Source: Rickettsiales bacterium
Lineage (GTDB): Bacteria; Pseudomonadota; Alphaproteobacteria; Rs-D84
DNA length: 64,000 nt
Direction: 5' to 3'
Assembly (NCBI GenBank): GCA_031254335.1
Contig: JAIRUP010000012.1
Coordinates: 1 to 64,000 of the forward strand
Position 1 is the stretch's first letter. The number at the start of each line of letters is the position of its first letter. The notes beneath the pieces were generated by a model. It was given only the letters and a program-made list of their open reading frames with translations, did no database searches and was not told the DNA's origin. Both the position numbers and the translations under genes were made by a program. Positions 43,069 to 52,003 of the stretch are shown here, in pieces.

Positions 43069-44268
43069 ATGTTTAAGAAATCCAAACCCGGCCTCAGGAA
43101 TTTTTTAACCAGCATATACGGGTTCTCGTTTTTCAACTGTTTGGTGTTTTTCTATCCGGTCTATGCGCTGTTCTTCGTCGACAACGGGATGACCGATTCC
43201 GAGATTTCGCTTCTGTTCATAATATGGACCGTGGCCCAAATGGCCGCGCAAGTCCCGATTGGCATAGCGTCAAGCCGAATCCCGCTGAAACATATAGTGA
43301 TATTCGGGCAGATTATGAAGATGGGCGGATTCTTCATTTGGTATGCGTGGCCGACATTCTTGGGCTTCGCAATCGGCTTCATGATGTGGGGCGTGATGTG
43401 CGGCATATACAACGCCGTGTTCGAAAGCATGGTCTATGACGAATTGAAGGGCCTGAAACAAAAGAAAATCTACGCGAAAATATGCGGGCGTAAATCGGCG
43501 GTGGAAACGGTCGGATATTTGCTTAGCACCACCGGTTCGCTTATGCTGTTTTGGGGATACGCGCCGGTGGTTTGGTTGTCCTTGGCGATGCTTGGCGTGT
43601 CGGTTTTGTTCATGATGAATATGAAGTCGGCGGTGAAAATCACGCGCAGCGCGGGTGCGAAATTCTTGAAGACAATCAAGATGAGCATGCGGATTTTGGG
43701 TTCGTCCGCCTATGTGACGGGCCTGCTTTTCATAGTGTCCGCCATCACGGCGGTTTCGTTCATGGACGACTATCTTGGCCTGATTGGAACCGAGATGGGT
43801 TTGCCCAAGGAATTCGTCGGCGCGACGCTTGTCGTGACGGGCATATCGCGCAGCCTTGGCAATATTGCGGGGTATAAGTTCGAGAACGCGCGGAATTTTT
43901 GGCTTGGCCTTGGGATTGCCGCGATGGGATGCGCGCTTTTCGGCGCGGCGGCGGTGTTTTCGATACCGGCGTTGGGATTTTTCGGCCTGTTCTATTTCCT
44001 TATCGGATTGCTTGGCGTCATGGCGTTCTCGAAATTCCAGCACGCGATTTCGTCGAACTGCCGGACGGTGGTCCTTTGCATAAACGACTTCTTGCAGCAG
44101 TTCATGAGCATATTCGTCTATTCGATTGTCGGATTCGGCGTCGCGTTCGGAAGCTATAAATACAGTCTGTGGATGCTTGGCGCGGCGTGCGTCGCGGTGG
44201 GTCTGCTGGCGATGGTCTTGAACCCCAAAAAGCCCGCGCCCGAATGCCGGATTGACTGCGGCCGCTAG
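43069..44268 (+). CDS. MFS-family transporter
   Basis: The 399-residue protein has about 12 membrane helices and the architecture of a major facilitator permease. The loop between helices 2 and 3 reads IASSRIPLKHIVIFGQ. The substrate cannot be inferred. AAGGA precedes the ATG. Its end overlaps the convergent gene at 44265 by 4 bp. Confidence 0.82.
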   Translation: MFKKSKPGLRNFLTSIYGFSFFNCLVFFYPVYALFFVDNGMTDSEISLLFIIWTVAQMAAQVPIGIASSRIPLKHIVIFGQIMKMGGFFIWYAWPTFLGFAIGFMMWGVMCGIYNAVFESMVYDELKGLKQKKIYAKICGRKSAVETVGYLLSTTGSLMLFWGYAPVVWLSLAMLGVSVLFMMNMKSAVKITRSAGAKFLKTIKMSMRILGSSAYVTGLLFIVSAITAVSFMDDYLGLIGTEMGLPKEFVGATLVVTGISRSLGNIAGYKFENARNFWLGLGIAAMGCALFGAAAVFSIPALGFFGLFYFLIGLLGVMAFSKFQHAISSNCRTVVLCINDFLQQFMSIFVYSIVGFGVAFGSYKYSLWMLGAACVAVGLLAMVLNPKKPAPECRIDCGR

Positions 44269-45146
44269 CGGCCGTTCGCAAGAAGGTTCTTTATAAGCGG
44301 CGCGGTTTTGTGCCGGTATGTTTCCGAAAAGACGATTGGCTTTTCCATCATTTCGCTGGCCTTCTTGAAAACCTCGTTTCCTTCCTTGGCGTAATAATAG
44401 AATGTCGAGAACGGCACAAGGGCTTGGAGCTTCTGCGGAAAGGCCAGGTAAATTTCCGCCAGCTCGCCGAATGTCTTTTTTTCTTCGGACAGTTTGTCCA
44501 GCGCGGTATTGACGGCGGCTTCCTTGACGGCCCGCTTGGCGCGGCTGCTGTTTTCTTCGATTTCGTATCCGGGCGCGATGTGTTTCAGATATTCCGCATG
44601 AACGGCCTTGTTGAATCGCGGATTGCTTTTTGATATGTGCTGCCAGAATCCGGGCAGGGATATTTCCAAATGGGGCGCGGCGTCCGCCATGGCCTTGAAC
44701 AGGGCCTCCAAAGTCGGATACCGCGCGTCCTTGGGAAGTTTCTTCATGGCGGTTGTAAGCCGCTCGGCGAATCGGTTGTATTTGACGGCGCGCTCGGTCC
44801 GCTCGAACCTTTCGCGCAGCATGGGAAGGACGGCGCGCCTTATTTCCGGCTCGAAGTCCTTTTTATTGTCCGGGTCGATTTTCGCGGAAATGGTTTTGTA
44901 AAGGAGCGTCGGGTTTATCCCGGCTATGTCGTCCGCGAATGTTTTAAGGTCGGGATATTTTTTTATTCCGGGAGCTATGGCGCGGAGTATGGAAAGGGCG
45001 GCCATGAATCTTTTTGTCCATGCGGCCTTTCGCTCCATGGACGGCATTTTGGGAATCGGCCTTTGGTCGAACCCGGCTTCAAGGGATTGGTCGGAGCAAA
45101 TCCGCCATAAATCCAGGGCGGGGGAATTCTGAATCAAGTCGCTCAT
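44265..45146 (-). CDS. hypothetical helical protein
   Basis: The 293-residue product is charged and all-helical by appearance, without signal or TM. Short segments of the type (S/L)PGFWQHISKSNPRF and NPTLLYKTISAKIDP look like two related helical repeats. A TATAAT with TTGCAA 16 bp upstream lies about 30 bp before the start; AAGGA precedes the ATG. Family unknown. Confidence 0.6.
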   Translation of the reverse strand: MSDLIQNSPALDLWRICSDQSLEAGFDQRPIPKMPSMERKAAWTKRFMAALSILRAIAPGIKKYPDLKTFADDIAGINPTLLYKTISAKIDPDNKKDFEPEIRRAVLPMLRERFERTERAVKYNRFAERLTTAMKKLPKDARYPTLEALFKAMADAAPHLEISLPGFWQHISKSNPRFNKAVHAEYLKHIAPGYEIEENSSRAKRAVKEAAVNTALDKLSEEKKTFGELAEIYLAFPQKLQALVPFSTFYYYAKEGNEVFKKASEMMEKPIVFSETYRHKTAPLIKNLLANGR

Positions 45147-45210
45147 TAATAAAATCCTTACATTGACAAAACAATTATAAGGACTTTTTACAAGATTGCA
45201 AGGATTTTAT

Positions 45211-45396
45211 TCAGATGACCTTGTTATGGGACAGGCGCGCCGCGCTGAACTTTATTTTCTTGAAATCGACCGGCTCGGAATGCGCGTTGCAATATGCGTT
45301 GAGCAGGGCGCGGTATTCGGCCTCGCTGTTCGCGCGAATCTTCATGAATTCGTCGAGCGGCATATTCTTATAGTCCGGCTTTTTTGGTTTCTTCAT
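45211..45396 (-). CDS. small hypothetical protein after trpS
   Basis: The 61-residue product is charged and soluble (PDYKNMPLDEFMKIRANSEAE). Its ATG overlaps the trpS stop as ATGA, so it is translated from the same mRNA. No family recognised. Confidence 0.6.
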   Translation of the reverse strand: MKKPKKPDYKNMPLDEFMKIRANSEAEYRALLNAYCNAHSEPVDFKKIKFSAARLSHNKVI

Positions 45397-46406
45397 TGTT
45401 TTATGCTTCTTCCAAGCATGGCCGTTTCGACCCCGGCCAGCGTCTTCTGCGCGGCTTCGCGCGCGCGCGCCGCGCCCGCCGAGAGGATGTCTTCAAGCTC
45501 GCCCGGGTTGGCGGCGAGCCTGTCGTATTCCGCGCGTGGCTTGGCCAGAAAGGAATCGACCGCTTCCAGCAGGATGTTTTTTGCGTCGCCGTATCCCATG
45601 CCGCCGTCTGTGAATTTCTTCCTGAACGCGGCAATGGACGCGGGGCCTGCGAAATGCGAATACAGCTGGAAGATGGTGGACGAATCCGGGTCTTTCGGCT
45701 CGGACGGAAGTTTGCTGTCGGTTATGATTTGCATGATTTTCTTTTTCAGCTCGGCCTGGGGCGCGAACAGGGGAATGGTGTTGCCATAGGACTTGCTCAT
45801 CTTGCGTCCGTCCAGCCCCGGTATGACCGCGGCCTCGGCCGTGATATACGGTTCGGGCAAGGTCAGTATGTCGCCGTAAATGGAATTGAAGCTGCCCGCT
45901 ATGTCGCGCGCGAATTCGATATGCTGCTTTTGGTCTTGTCCGACGGGAACCAGGGTGGAATTATACAGCAGTATGTCGGCGGCCATTAGAATCGGATAGG
46001 TGTAAAGCCCCATATTCACCCCGGCGTCCGGGTCCGCGCCGCCGGCGATGTTCTTGTCGACCAAGGCCTTGTAGGCGTGCGCGCGGTTCATAAGCCCCTT
46101 CGGCGTTATGTTCATAAGCAAGCTGCTTAGCCGCTGAACCTGGGGCAGGTCGGACTGGCGGAAGAAGACGCAGTTGTCCAGATTAAGGCCGAGCGATATG
46201 AAGGCGGCGGCGATGTCGGTCGTGTGCCGGCGGATGGCCAGGGGGTCGCGGACGGCGTTAAGCGCGTGCAGGTCGGCGATGAAAACGAAGCATTTTTGGG
46301 TCTTGGACATTTCTATGATTGGTTTTATCGCGCCGATATAGTTGCCAAGGTGCGGCTGTCCCGTGGGCTTTATCCCGGTCAGAATTATTTCTTTTTGATT
46401 TGTCAT
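45393..46406 (-). CDS. trpS: tryptophanyl-tRNA synthetase
   Basis: The 337-residue class I synthetase has TGIKPTGQPHLGNYIGA with the HIGH-type motif and GRKMSKSYGNTI as KMSKS. AAGGGAAAA lies upstream of the ATG. It charges tRNA-Trp. Confidence 0.95.
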   Translation of the reverse strand: MTNQKEIILTGIKPTGQPHLGNYIGAIKPIIEMSKTQKCFVFIADLHALNAVRDPLAIRRHTTDIAAAFISLGLNLDNCVFFRQSDLPQVQRLSSLLMNITPKGLMNRAHAYKALVDKNIAGGADPDAGVNMGLYTYPILMAADILLYNSTLVPVGQDQKQHIEFARDIAGSFNSIYGDILTLPEPYITAEAAVIPGLDGRKMSKSYGNTIPLFAPQAELKKKIMQIITDSKLPSEPKDPDSSTIFQLYSHFAGPASIAAFRKKFTDGGMGYGDAKNILLEAVDSFLAKPRAEYDRLAANPGELEDILSAGAARAREAAQKTLAGVETAMLGRSIKQ

Positions 46407-46416
46407 GATTTTTCCC

Positions 46417-46445
46417 TTGTCATGCAGGCGTTGGTCGGCATCTCA
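46417..46445. repeat. R2-like palindrome upstream of trpS
   Basis: CTTGTCATGCAGGCGTTGGT with GGCATCTCA resembles the copy upstream of serS. It lies just before the trpS start. Confidence 0.6.
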
Positions 46446-46467
46446 GATTATTATATCATAATACTTT

Positions 46468-47958
46468 TTAGAATCTATACATAAAGCCTAACTTAAATAT
46501 AGGCATGAATTGGCATTTGCTTCCGCAGTCGTTCAAAGCCTTGTTCGCGTCGTGGATTGCGTCGTTCCTCTGCTGGTGATAGTCGCCCCAAATATCGTCG
46601 ATTTTGGTTTGGATTGTGTCGCCGCCAGCGGTTCCCAGGACTTCGTCGCGGATTTGGTTCAGGGTTTCCGATACGGTGTCGCTTCCGCCCGCGATGTCGT
46701 CAAGCCATCCGCAGTTCGCGCAGGTGCCGTTTATAAGGAAGTCCGTTATATTGCCGGCAAGCTCCCTGTTGTCCGTCGGAATGGTTATGCCATATTCCAA
46801 TTCAAACTGGTCGCGGTTGGCGTTGATTTGTCCGGCGACGGCCTGGCTTACTATTGTGCGGACGATTTCATCGACATTCGGCGCGTTCATGCCGCGGACA
46901 AGCGCGGTCCAGTCGCACTGGCCGCCGTCCATGGAATAGCAGGCCTCGATTACAAGGCTTCGGTCGTCGATGTCGTTCTCCTTGATTTTAAGGGGCTTGG
47001 TCCAGACCGCGCCCGCGTCCATGTAAATCTTGAAGCCCCACAGTATGCCAAGGTCGAAACCCGCGCCCAAATACGGCCCGTTGTATTTCCAGTTCAGGTT
47101 CGCGCCGAATTTGGAGCCTCCCTTGACGCGGAATTTAAGCTCGTCGTTGGTGTTGTCGATTGCCTGGACGAATCCGTTCGTCGGCGTGTGGTTCGGGAAG
47201 AACGCGTTCGCGCCAAGCTCCAACGAGCCGGTGTAATATCCGGCGGTCGCGCGGAATCCCCCAAGGAACCATGTGTCGCCGAAGGGATAGATGTCAAGAA
47301 GCGCGCCGAAATTCTGGTGCCGCATTTCAAGCTGGGCCTTGACGCCTTCAAGGTTGATTTTCGTCCCGTCGATTTCCACCGCGTCGATTTTCTCGGAGCC
47401 GAACTGATAGTTGTAGAACCACAGGTTCGCTTCCGGCGCAAGCTCGTGTCCGCTGGCTGTATCGTGCAGGGTCGCCTTGGCGTTTAGCGTCATGGGCGTC
47501 GTTATGTCAAGGCGTCCGCCGATTCGCTTCCACCAGAAGCTGTCGAATTTCTTGTTCGCGTATCCGATGAACCAGTTGTGTCCCGGCATCACGGTCAAGC
47601 CAAGCCCGAACTGCATTCCCGTCGGCCATTTGGATTCCGCCGGTGCGGGCCTCTCGAAATTGTCGTCGTCGTCGTTTTCGGCATACGCGTCTTCATACGC
47701 GGCGAACGGATTGTCTTCCAAGGGTTCGCTTGCGGGCGTTTTGTCTTCTGTTTCCCGGCCCCTGTATCCATAGTCTATGTTCACGGTTACATCGGAATTG
47801 AGGTTTTGCGCCTCGATATACGCCTTTCTGGCCGAAGCCGCCTGGGCCTGTTCCGCGACGGGAACCCTGTTGTTGCCGTAATTCATCTCCGCGCCGGTCC
47901 CGGCAAGGGCCGGACCCGCGGCAAATAACGCAAAAATCGCAATAAGTGCTTTCTTCAT
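46468..47958 (-). CDS. outer-membrane beta-barrel protein
   Basis: I start the 496-residue protein at the ATG at 47958, which has TAAGGAATAA upstream and opens a signal peptide cut near residue 19 (Ala-Leu-Ala). After an acidic linker (EDAYAENDDDDNFE) the chain alternates amphipathic strands with many Tyr, Trp and Gly. It ends in MPIFKLGFMYRF; the terminal Phe is the usual signal for the BAM complex. A Cys-containing loop lies near the middle and end. Function as porin, adhesin or transporter cannot be told. Confidence 0.8.
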   Translation of the reverse strand: MKKALIAIFALFAAGPALAGTGAEMNYGNNRVPVAEQAQAASARKAYIEAQNLNSDVTVNIDYGYRGRETEDKTPASEPLEDNPFAAYEDAYAENDDDDNFERPAPAESKWPTGMQFGLGLTVMPGHNWFIGYANKKFDSFWWKRIGGRLDITTPMTLNAKATLHDTASGHELAPEANLWFYNYQFGSEKIDAVEIDGTKINLEGVKAQLEMRHQNFGALLDIYPFGDTWFLGGFRATAGYYTGSLELGANAFFPNHTPTNGFVQAIDNTNDELKFRVKGGSKFGANLNWKYNGPYLGAGFDLGILWGFKIYMDAGAVWTKPLKIKENDIDDRSLVIEACYSMDGGQCDWTALVRGMNAPNVDEIVRTIVSQAVAGQINANRDQFELEYGITIPTDNRELAGNITDFLINGTCANCGWLDDIAGGSDTVSETLNQIRDEVLGTAGGDTIQTKIDDIWGDYHQQRNDAIHDANKALNDCGSKCQFMPIFKLGFMYRF

Positions 47959-47990
47959 GAATTTATTCCTTATTTCTGCTGTATCATAGT

Positions 47991-49469
47991 TCAATTTTTG
48001 GCAATTTTCAAGAATATTTTCATACCAATCAGGTATGCCCCGCCCGCGATGGCGATTGCCGCGGTCAAATTGATTAGGTTTGTTGTTTCTATTGATTCCA
48101 GCCCTATAAACATTGCGGCGGCCGCCGCGGCGAACACCGCGCCTATGATAACGGTCCCGCGGCGAAGCATGAACAGCCCGCGCCGCCATGCGATGAACGA
48201 CATGGCGAACATTTTCGCCCATGCGGTTGCGGCGGTTCCGACGACAACGGAAAGGAATCCTATGAATGGATAAAGCCCGATTGCAATCAGCGCGCTGCCC
48301 AGAATTCCGGCCATGCTTACCTTTACCGGCGTCTTGGTGTCCTTGGCCGCGAAGATGGTTTTCTCGAAAACTTGTTCAAGGCTCATGGCGGGCAGGGCGA
48401 TTGAAAGCAGGGCGATTGCGCTGGCCGTTTGGACCGTGTCCGCCGCCGTGAATTCCCCGCGCTGGAAAAGTATTTGGACAATCGGCCCGGCCAAAGCGGC
48501 AAGCCCCGCGAACGCGGGCAGGGTCCAGAACAATATATGCGTTATCGCCCGGTTCTGCTGGATGTGCGCGAGTTTCGGATTATTGTCGGACAATGCTTTG
48601 GAAATCGAGGTAAGCAAAACCGTCCCGACGGCAAGCCCCACGATTGCGAACGGAAGCTGCACAAGCCGGTCGGCGTAATAAAGCCACGACACCGCGCCCG
48701 GCGTAAGGCTTGCGATAATCGTCCCGACCATTATGTTGATGTGATACGCGCCCGAGCCGACTATGCCAGGCCCCATGCGGCGGAAAAGCGTCTTCATCTC
48801 GGGCGACTTTTTAAGCCGCACCAAGCGAAGGCCGAACTGCCTTGCGCGGATGCGCGTCCACAGTATCCAAATCTGGACGACGCCGGACAGCAGGATTGCG
48901 AAGGCCAGGGCGTATGCCGCCTGCCAGCCCATGCGCATTGCGAGCATAAGGCCGCCAATCATGAAAATATTCAGAAGGGACGGCATCGCGGCGGCAAGCG
49001 CGAACCTGTTGGCCGAATTCAGGATTCCCGACATGAATCCGATGGACGAAACCAAAATCAGATATGGGAACATGACGCGCGCAAGGCTTGTCGCGTCTTC
49101 CAGCTTGCCCGGTTCCGCGCCGAATCCGGGCGCGATGACAAGCATGATGAAAGGCATGGCTATCAATGCGATTATGGTTATGCCCAAAGTAATCGCCATC
49201 AGCCAGGAAAAGGCCATGTTTGCAAAATCGCCCGCTTTCGCCTCGTCCTGTTTTCTTTTTTCCACGAACATCGGGACGAACGAAACCTGCAGGGCTCCTT
49301 CGCCCAGAATGCTGCGGAACATGTTCGGAATCTTGAACGCGGCGAAGAATATGTCGCTCGCGCGGCCCGCGCCAAGGACGGACGCGATTAGGACATCCCG
49401 GACGAAGCCCAGGACCCGGCTTGCGGCGGTCCATGCGCTTACCGATAAAAAGTGTTTGCGTATGCTCAT
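47991..49469 (-). CDS. murJ: lipid II flippase MurJ
   Basis: MurJ moves lipid II across the inner membrane for peptidoglycan synthesis. The 492-residue protein (ATG 49469) has about 14 membrane helices and starts with SAWTAASRVLGFVRDVLIA, the usual signature. IPNMFRSILGEGALQVSFVPMF also matches, including the family's conserved Arg residues. It is divergent from bamD, with 41 bp between the two starts. Confidence 0.93.
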   Translation of the reverse strand: MSIRKHFLSVSAWTAASRVLGFVRDVLIASVLGAGRASDIFFAAFKIPNMFRSILGEGALQVSFVPMFVEKRKQDEAKAGDFANMAFSWLMAITLGITIIALIAMPFIMLVIAPGFGAEPGKLEDATSLARVMFPYLILVSSIGFMSGILNSANRFALAAAMPSLLNIFMIGGLMLAMRMGWQAAYALAFAILLSGVVQIWILWTRIRARQFGLRLVRLKKSPEMKTLFRRMGPGIVGSGAYHINIMVGTIIASLTPGAVSWLYYADRLVQLPFAIVGLAVGTVLLTSISKALSDNNPKLAHIQQNRAITHILFWTLPAFAGLAALAGPIVQILFQRGEFTAADTVQTASAIALLSIALPAMSLEQVFEKTIFAAKDTKTPVKVSMAGILGSALIAIGLYPFIGFLSVVVGTAATAWAKMFAMSFIAWRRGLFMLRRGTVIIGAVFAAAAAAMFIGLESIETTNLINLTAAIAIAGGAYLIGMKIFLKIAKN

Positions 49470-49510
49470 GATTTGCCTTAACATAAAACAAAAATTTGGA
49501 AAAAGCAAAT

Positions 49511-50227
49511 ATGAAAAGATTTTTGATTCTTGCCGCGTTGCTTTCCGTCGCGGCCTGCGGCGGCGACAAACTTGACGAGTCCACCGACGCCGAAATTTTC
49601 GTGGAGGCCCGCGCCAAGCTTGAAAAGAAAAGCTATGCGGCCGCGGGCGAAAGGTTCGAGGATGTGGACAAGCTGTATCCGGCGAGTCCCCTTGTTTCCG
49701 ACGCGCTTGTCCTTGCGGCGTATTCCTATTATATGGACGGCGACTATGCGGGCGCGATTGCGGACATCGACAGGTTTCTGCGTTTTCAGCCCGGCCATCC
49801 CTATGCGGCTTATATGCTCTATTTGAAGGGTATGAGCTTCATGGCCCAGGCGTCCGACGCCCAGCGCGACGCAAGCATGACGCAGGAAGCCCTGGCGGCG
49901 TTCAATTTCCTTATAGAGCGGTTCCCGAATTCCGAATATGCCGAAAATGCGAAAAACAAGGTCGTGATTCTTCGGAACTATATGGCGGGGAAACTGATGT
50001 TCGTCGCGCGCCAGGACCAAAGGGAAAAGAACTGGCCGTCGTCCATAACGCGCCTGAACGCGCTGACGCTCGCGTTTTACGACACGGCCATGATGCCCGA
50101 GGCCCTTTACAGGCTGGCGGTCGCGTATTCCGCGCTTGGAATGCGCCGGCAGGTGGCGGTTCATCAAGAGCTTCTTCGGGTGAATTATCCTGATTCCGAA
50201 TGGCTGGCCGAGGCTATGAAATTGTAG
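49511..50227 (+). CDS. bamD: outer-membrane assembly lipoprotein BamD
   Basis: The 238-residue lipoprotein has a signal with lipobox Val-Ala-Ala-Cys (C16) and TPR-like helical repeats (YAAAGERFEDVDKLYPASP, ALAAFNFLIERFPNSEYAENA). It binds BamA and brings outer-membrane proteins to the barrel machine. The barrel protein ending in Phe at 46468 is a likely client. Confidence 0.9.
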   Translation: MKRFLILAALLSVAACGGDKLDESTDAEIFVEARAKLEKKSYAAAGERFEDVDKLYPASPLVSDALVLAAYSYYMDGDYAGAIADIDRFLRFQPGHPYAAYMLYLKGMSFMAQASDAQRDASMTQEALAAFNFLIERFPNSEYAENAKNKVVILRNYMAGKLMFVARQDQREKNWPSSITRLNALTLAFYDTAMMPEALYRLAVAYSALGMRRQVAVHQELLRVNYPDSEWLAEAMKL

Positions 50228-50279
50228 TTTGACTTTGTAGTCTTAAAACCGTTATAATCCCTGAGAAAAGGATTAAAAA

Positions 50280-50771
50280 ATGCAAAAGCTATTCTTGTCT
50301 TTAATCGCGGCTTTGGTTCCGCTTTCGGCTTACGCGGTCTGTCCGGTATGTTCCGTGGCCATGGGCGGCGGGCTTGTTTTCGCGCGGGAATTCGGCATAG
50401 ACGATGTCATAACGGGCCTTTGGTTCGGCGCGCTGACGCTGTCGATGGCGATGTGGGTCGCGAACTATATGCGCCGGCGCGGGGTTCAGGCAAGCTGGCC
50501 CTATGTCTTGGATTTGGTCGGGTTTTATACATTGACATTCTGCGTGTATTTCTTCCCGGGCGTCAAATGGGGCGCATATACGCTTTGGGGAATCGACAAA
50601 TTGTTCCTTGGGATTATAGTCGGAAGCGTTTTGTTCTGGCTGTCCGCGTTTTGGTATTCCAAAATCAAGAAGAACAACGGCGGCCACGCGCTGTTCCCGT
50701 TCCAAAAGGTAGTCATGCCTATTGCAATCCTGGGCGCGGCCACGGTAATATTCTGGCTGATTACGAGGTAA
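50280..50771 (+). CDS. membrane protein with signal peptide and CXXC motif
   Basis: The 163-residue product has a signal peptide to about residue 20, then CPVCSVAMGGGL at the start of the mature part and about four membrane helices. The CXXC next to the membrane could bind metal or take part in redox. TTGACT (50229-50234) and TATAAT (50253-50258) form a promoter 18 bp apart. AAAGGA precedes the ATG. I do not recognise the family. Confidence 0.7.
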   Translation: MQKLFLSLIAALVPLSAYAVCPVCSVAMGGGLVFAREFGIDDVITGLWFGALTLSMAMWVANYMRRRGVQASWPYVLDLVGFYTLTFCVYFFPGVKWGAYTLWGIDKLFLGIIVGSVLFWLSAFWYSKIKKNNGGHALFPFQKVVMPIAILGAATVIFWLITR

Positions 50772-50775
50772 AGCG

Positions 50776-51399
50776 GTGGCAAAAGCGAAAAAACTTACAT
50801 TGGATGAAATGATTGCGCAGCTGGACGACGCGAAGAAGGCGAACCCGCTTGATTTGTCCGCGGACCAGGACTTGTCGATTGCGCTTATGAATTTGGTTTC
50901 GCTTGAAGAGCATTTCTTTTTCAGCGGCGGCAAGACGGGCAAAACCGGATTTTACGATTTAATCGATATAGTCCGCGAGATGCGCAAAGACCTGATGGGC
51001 CGCATTGTGAAGCAAAGCGGCGGCGATAATGGCGAGGTTTGGTGCATATCGAAACACCTGCTGGCCGCCAGCATGAGATTGATGGAAGTCGGCACCAAGC
51101 AGCTTGGCCGCGGGAACAAGGACGACGCTTATAATCTTTTCAACAAGGCCTATGAATTGTATTCCCTGTTTTGGGGAATAAATATGGACCTTGTGGATTT
51201 GTCCGGCGTCCAAAGAATCACGGCCGACATATCGGAACAGGTGAAATCGATTCCGACCGGCGGCGCTTGCGGTATATCTAAAAACAACTCCCCCCATGCG
51301 GGGGAGTCGAAGGCTTCGCCTTCGGCGGGGGGTCAAAAATCCACCATCGGCAAGCTGGGCGCATGGGTCAAGGACGCCGTTAATTGCTGTATTGAATAA
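50776..51399 (+). CDS. helical hypothetical protein with in-frame repeat
   Basis: The 207-residue product begins at a GTG. Residues about 1-170 are helical and soluble. Residues about 170-190 are encoded by an R3 palindrome (51286-51338) that adds the KNNSPHAGESKASPSAGGQ stretch before a short C-terminal end. It follows the membrane protein by 4 bp and precedes the next gene with no gap, so the three form an operon. Function unknown. Confidence 0.65.
   Translation: MAKAKKLTLDEMIAQLDDAKKANPLDLSADQDLSIALMNLVSLEEHFFFSGGKTGKTGFYDLIDIVREMRKDLMGRIVKQSGGDNGEVWCISKHLLAASMRLMEVGTKQLGRGNKDDAYNLFNKAYELYSLFWGINMDLVDLSGVQRITADISEQVKSIPTGGACGISKNNSPHAGESKASPSAGGQKSTIGKLGAWVKDAVNCCIE
51286..51338. repeat. 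R3 repeat inside a coding frame
   Basis: AACTCCCCCCATGCGGGGGA, a GAAGGCTTCGCCTTC hairpin and GGCGGGGGGTCAAAAA match the intergenic R3 copies but lie inside the gene at 50776 without a stop codon. Confidence 0.8.
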
Positions 51400-51705
51400 A
51401 TGAACTCCCTCCCGAAAAGTTATGTCCGGCGCGCGCCGGAAGCGCAGTTTATCTGGCGGCTTATCGTCGCCGCGCTGCCGCATTTGGCGAAATTCAGGGT
51501 GGACGATTTCGGTTCCATGAAGCAATACTCTTATAGCGACGACGATGTTGTTTTGGAAGTAAGCCGCGAAAAGATGCCGGGCGGTCCGGACGATTATTAC
51601 GGCATGGCGAAGGACAAGGCGACGGGCGACAGGATTTACCTTAATAAGGACGGCGGGAAGATAATGTATGCGATTATCGACAAGCTATACCGCCGCCAAA
51701 AATAA
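51400..51705 (+). CDS. small hypothetical protein
   Basis: The 101-residue product is soluble, with a central strand-rich part (SYSDDDVVLEVSREKMPGG) and a basic C-terminus. Its ATG follows the stop of the preceding gene directly, which suggests translational coupling. Family unknown. Confidence 0.6.
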   Translation: MNSLPKSYVRRAPEAQFIWRLIVAALPHLAKFRVDDFGSMKQYSYSDDDVVLEVSREKMPGGPDDYYGMAKDKATGDRIYLNKDGGKIMYAIIDKLYRRQK

Positions 51706-51713
51706 TCTTCGAA

Positions 51714-51777
51714 AGTTCCCCTCCTGTGGAGGGGTGGCCCGAAAGGGCCGGGGTGGTCTTTTTTCGGGGCCCCCATG
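51714..51777. repeat. palindromic repeat R4
   Basis: GTTCCCCTCCTGTGGAGGGG and GGCCCGAAAGGGCC are followed by GGGGTGGTCTTTTTTCGGGG. It ends the operon before dnaK. The rest of 51778-51900 contains further small inverted repeats and no gene. Confidence 0.75.
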
Positions 51778-51900
51778 CTGAGCAAGCGACCGGGTTCCCG
51801 CGACCGAGCAAGCAAAGCGAAGCGCAGGTCGTGGGACGCGGGAAGCGCAGGGTAGGCATGGGGAAGACTTTCTAGGAATAAAAAAAAGTCCGAACAACCC

Positions 51901-51926
51901 CTTGAAATTCCATTTTCGCGCATTAT
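51901..51926 (+). promoter_or_regulatory. heat-shock (sigma32-like) promoter of dnaK
   Basis: CTTGAAA at 51901-51907 equals the enterobacterial sigma32 -35 consensus, and a CATTAT-type -10 follows 13 bp later (51921-51926). The transcript would have a leader of about 70 nt before dnaK. The -10 match is weak. Confidence 0.5.
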
Positions 51927-52003
51927 TATTTCCAAAAGAATAATAAGATTCAAAAAATCTTGGCGAGGTTGGATTTTTTGACAACAAAAAAGGAGATTAA
52001 ATT

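Noticed and set aside
47959-48222. Extension of the outer-membrane barrel frame upstream of 47958
   Set aside because: It overlaps the end of murJ, and the signal peptide begins at 47958.
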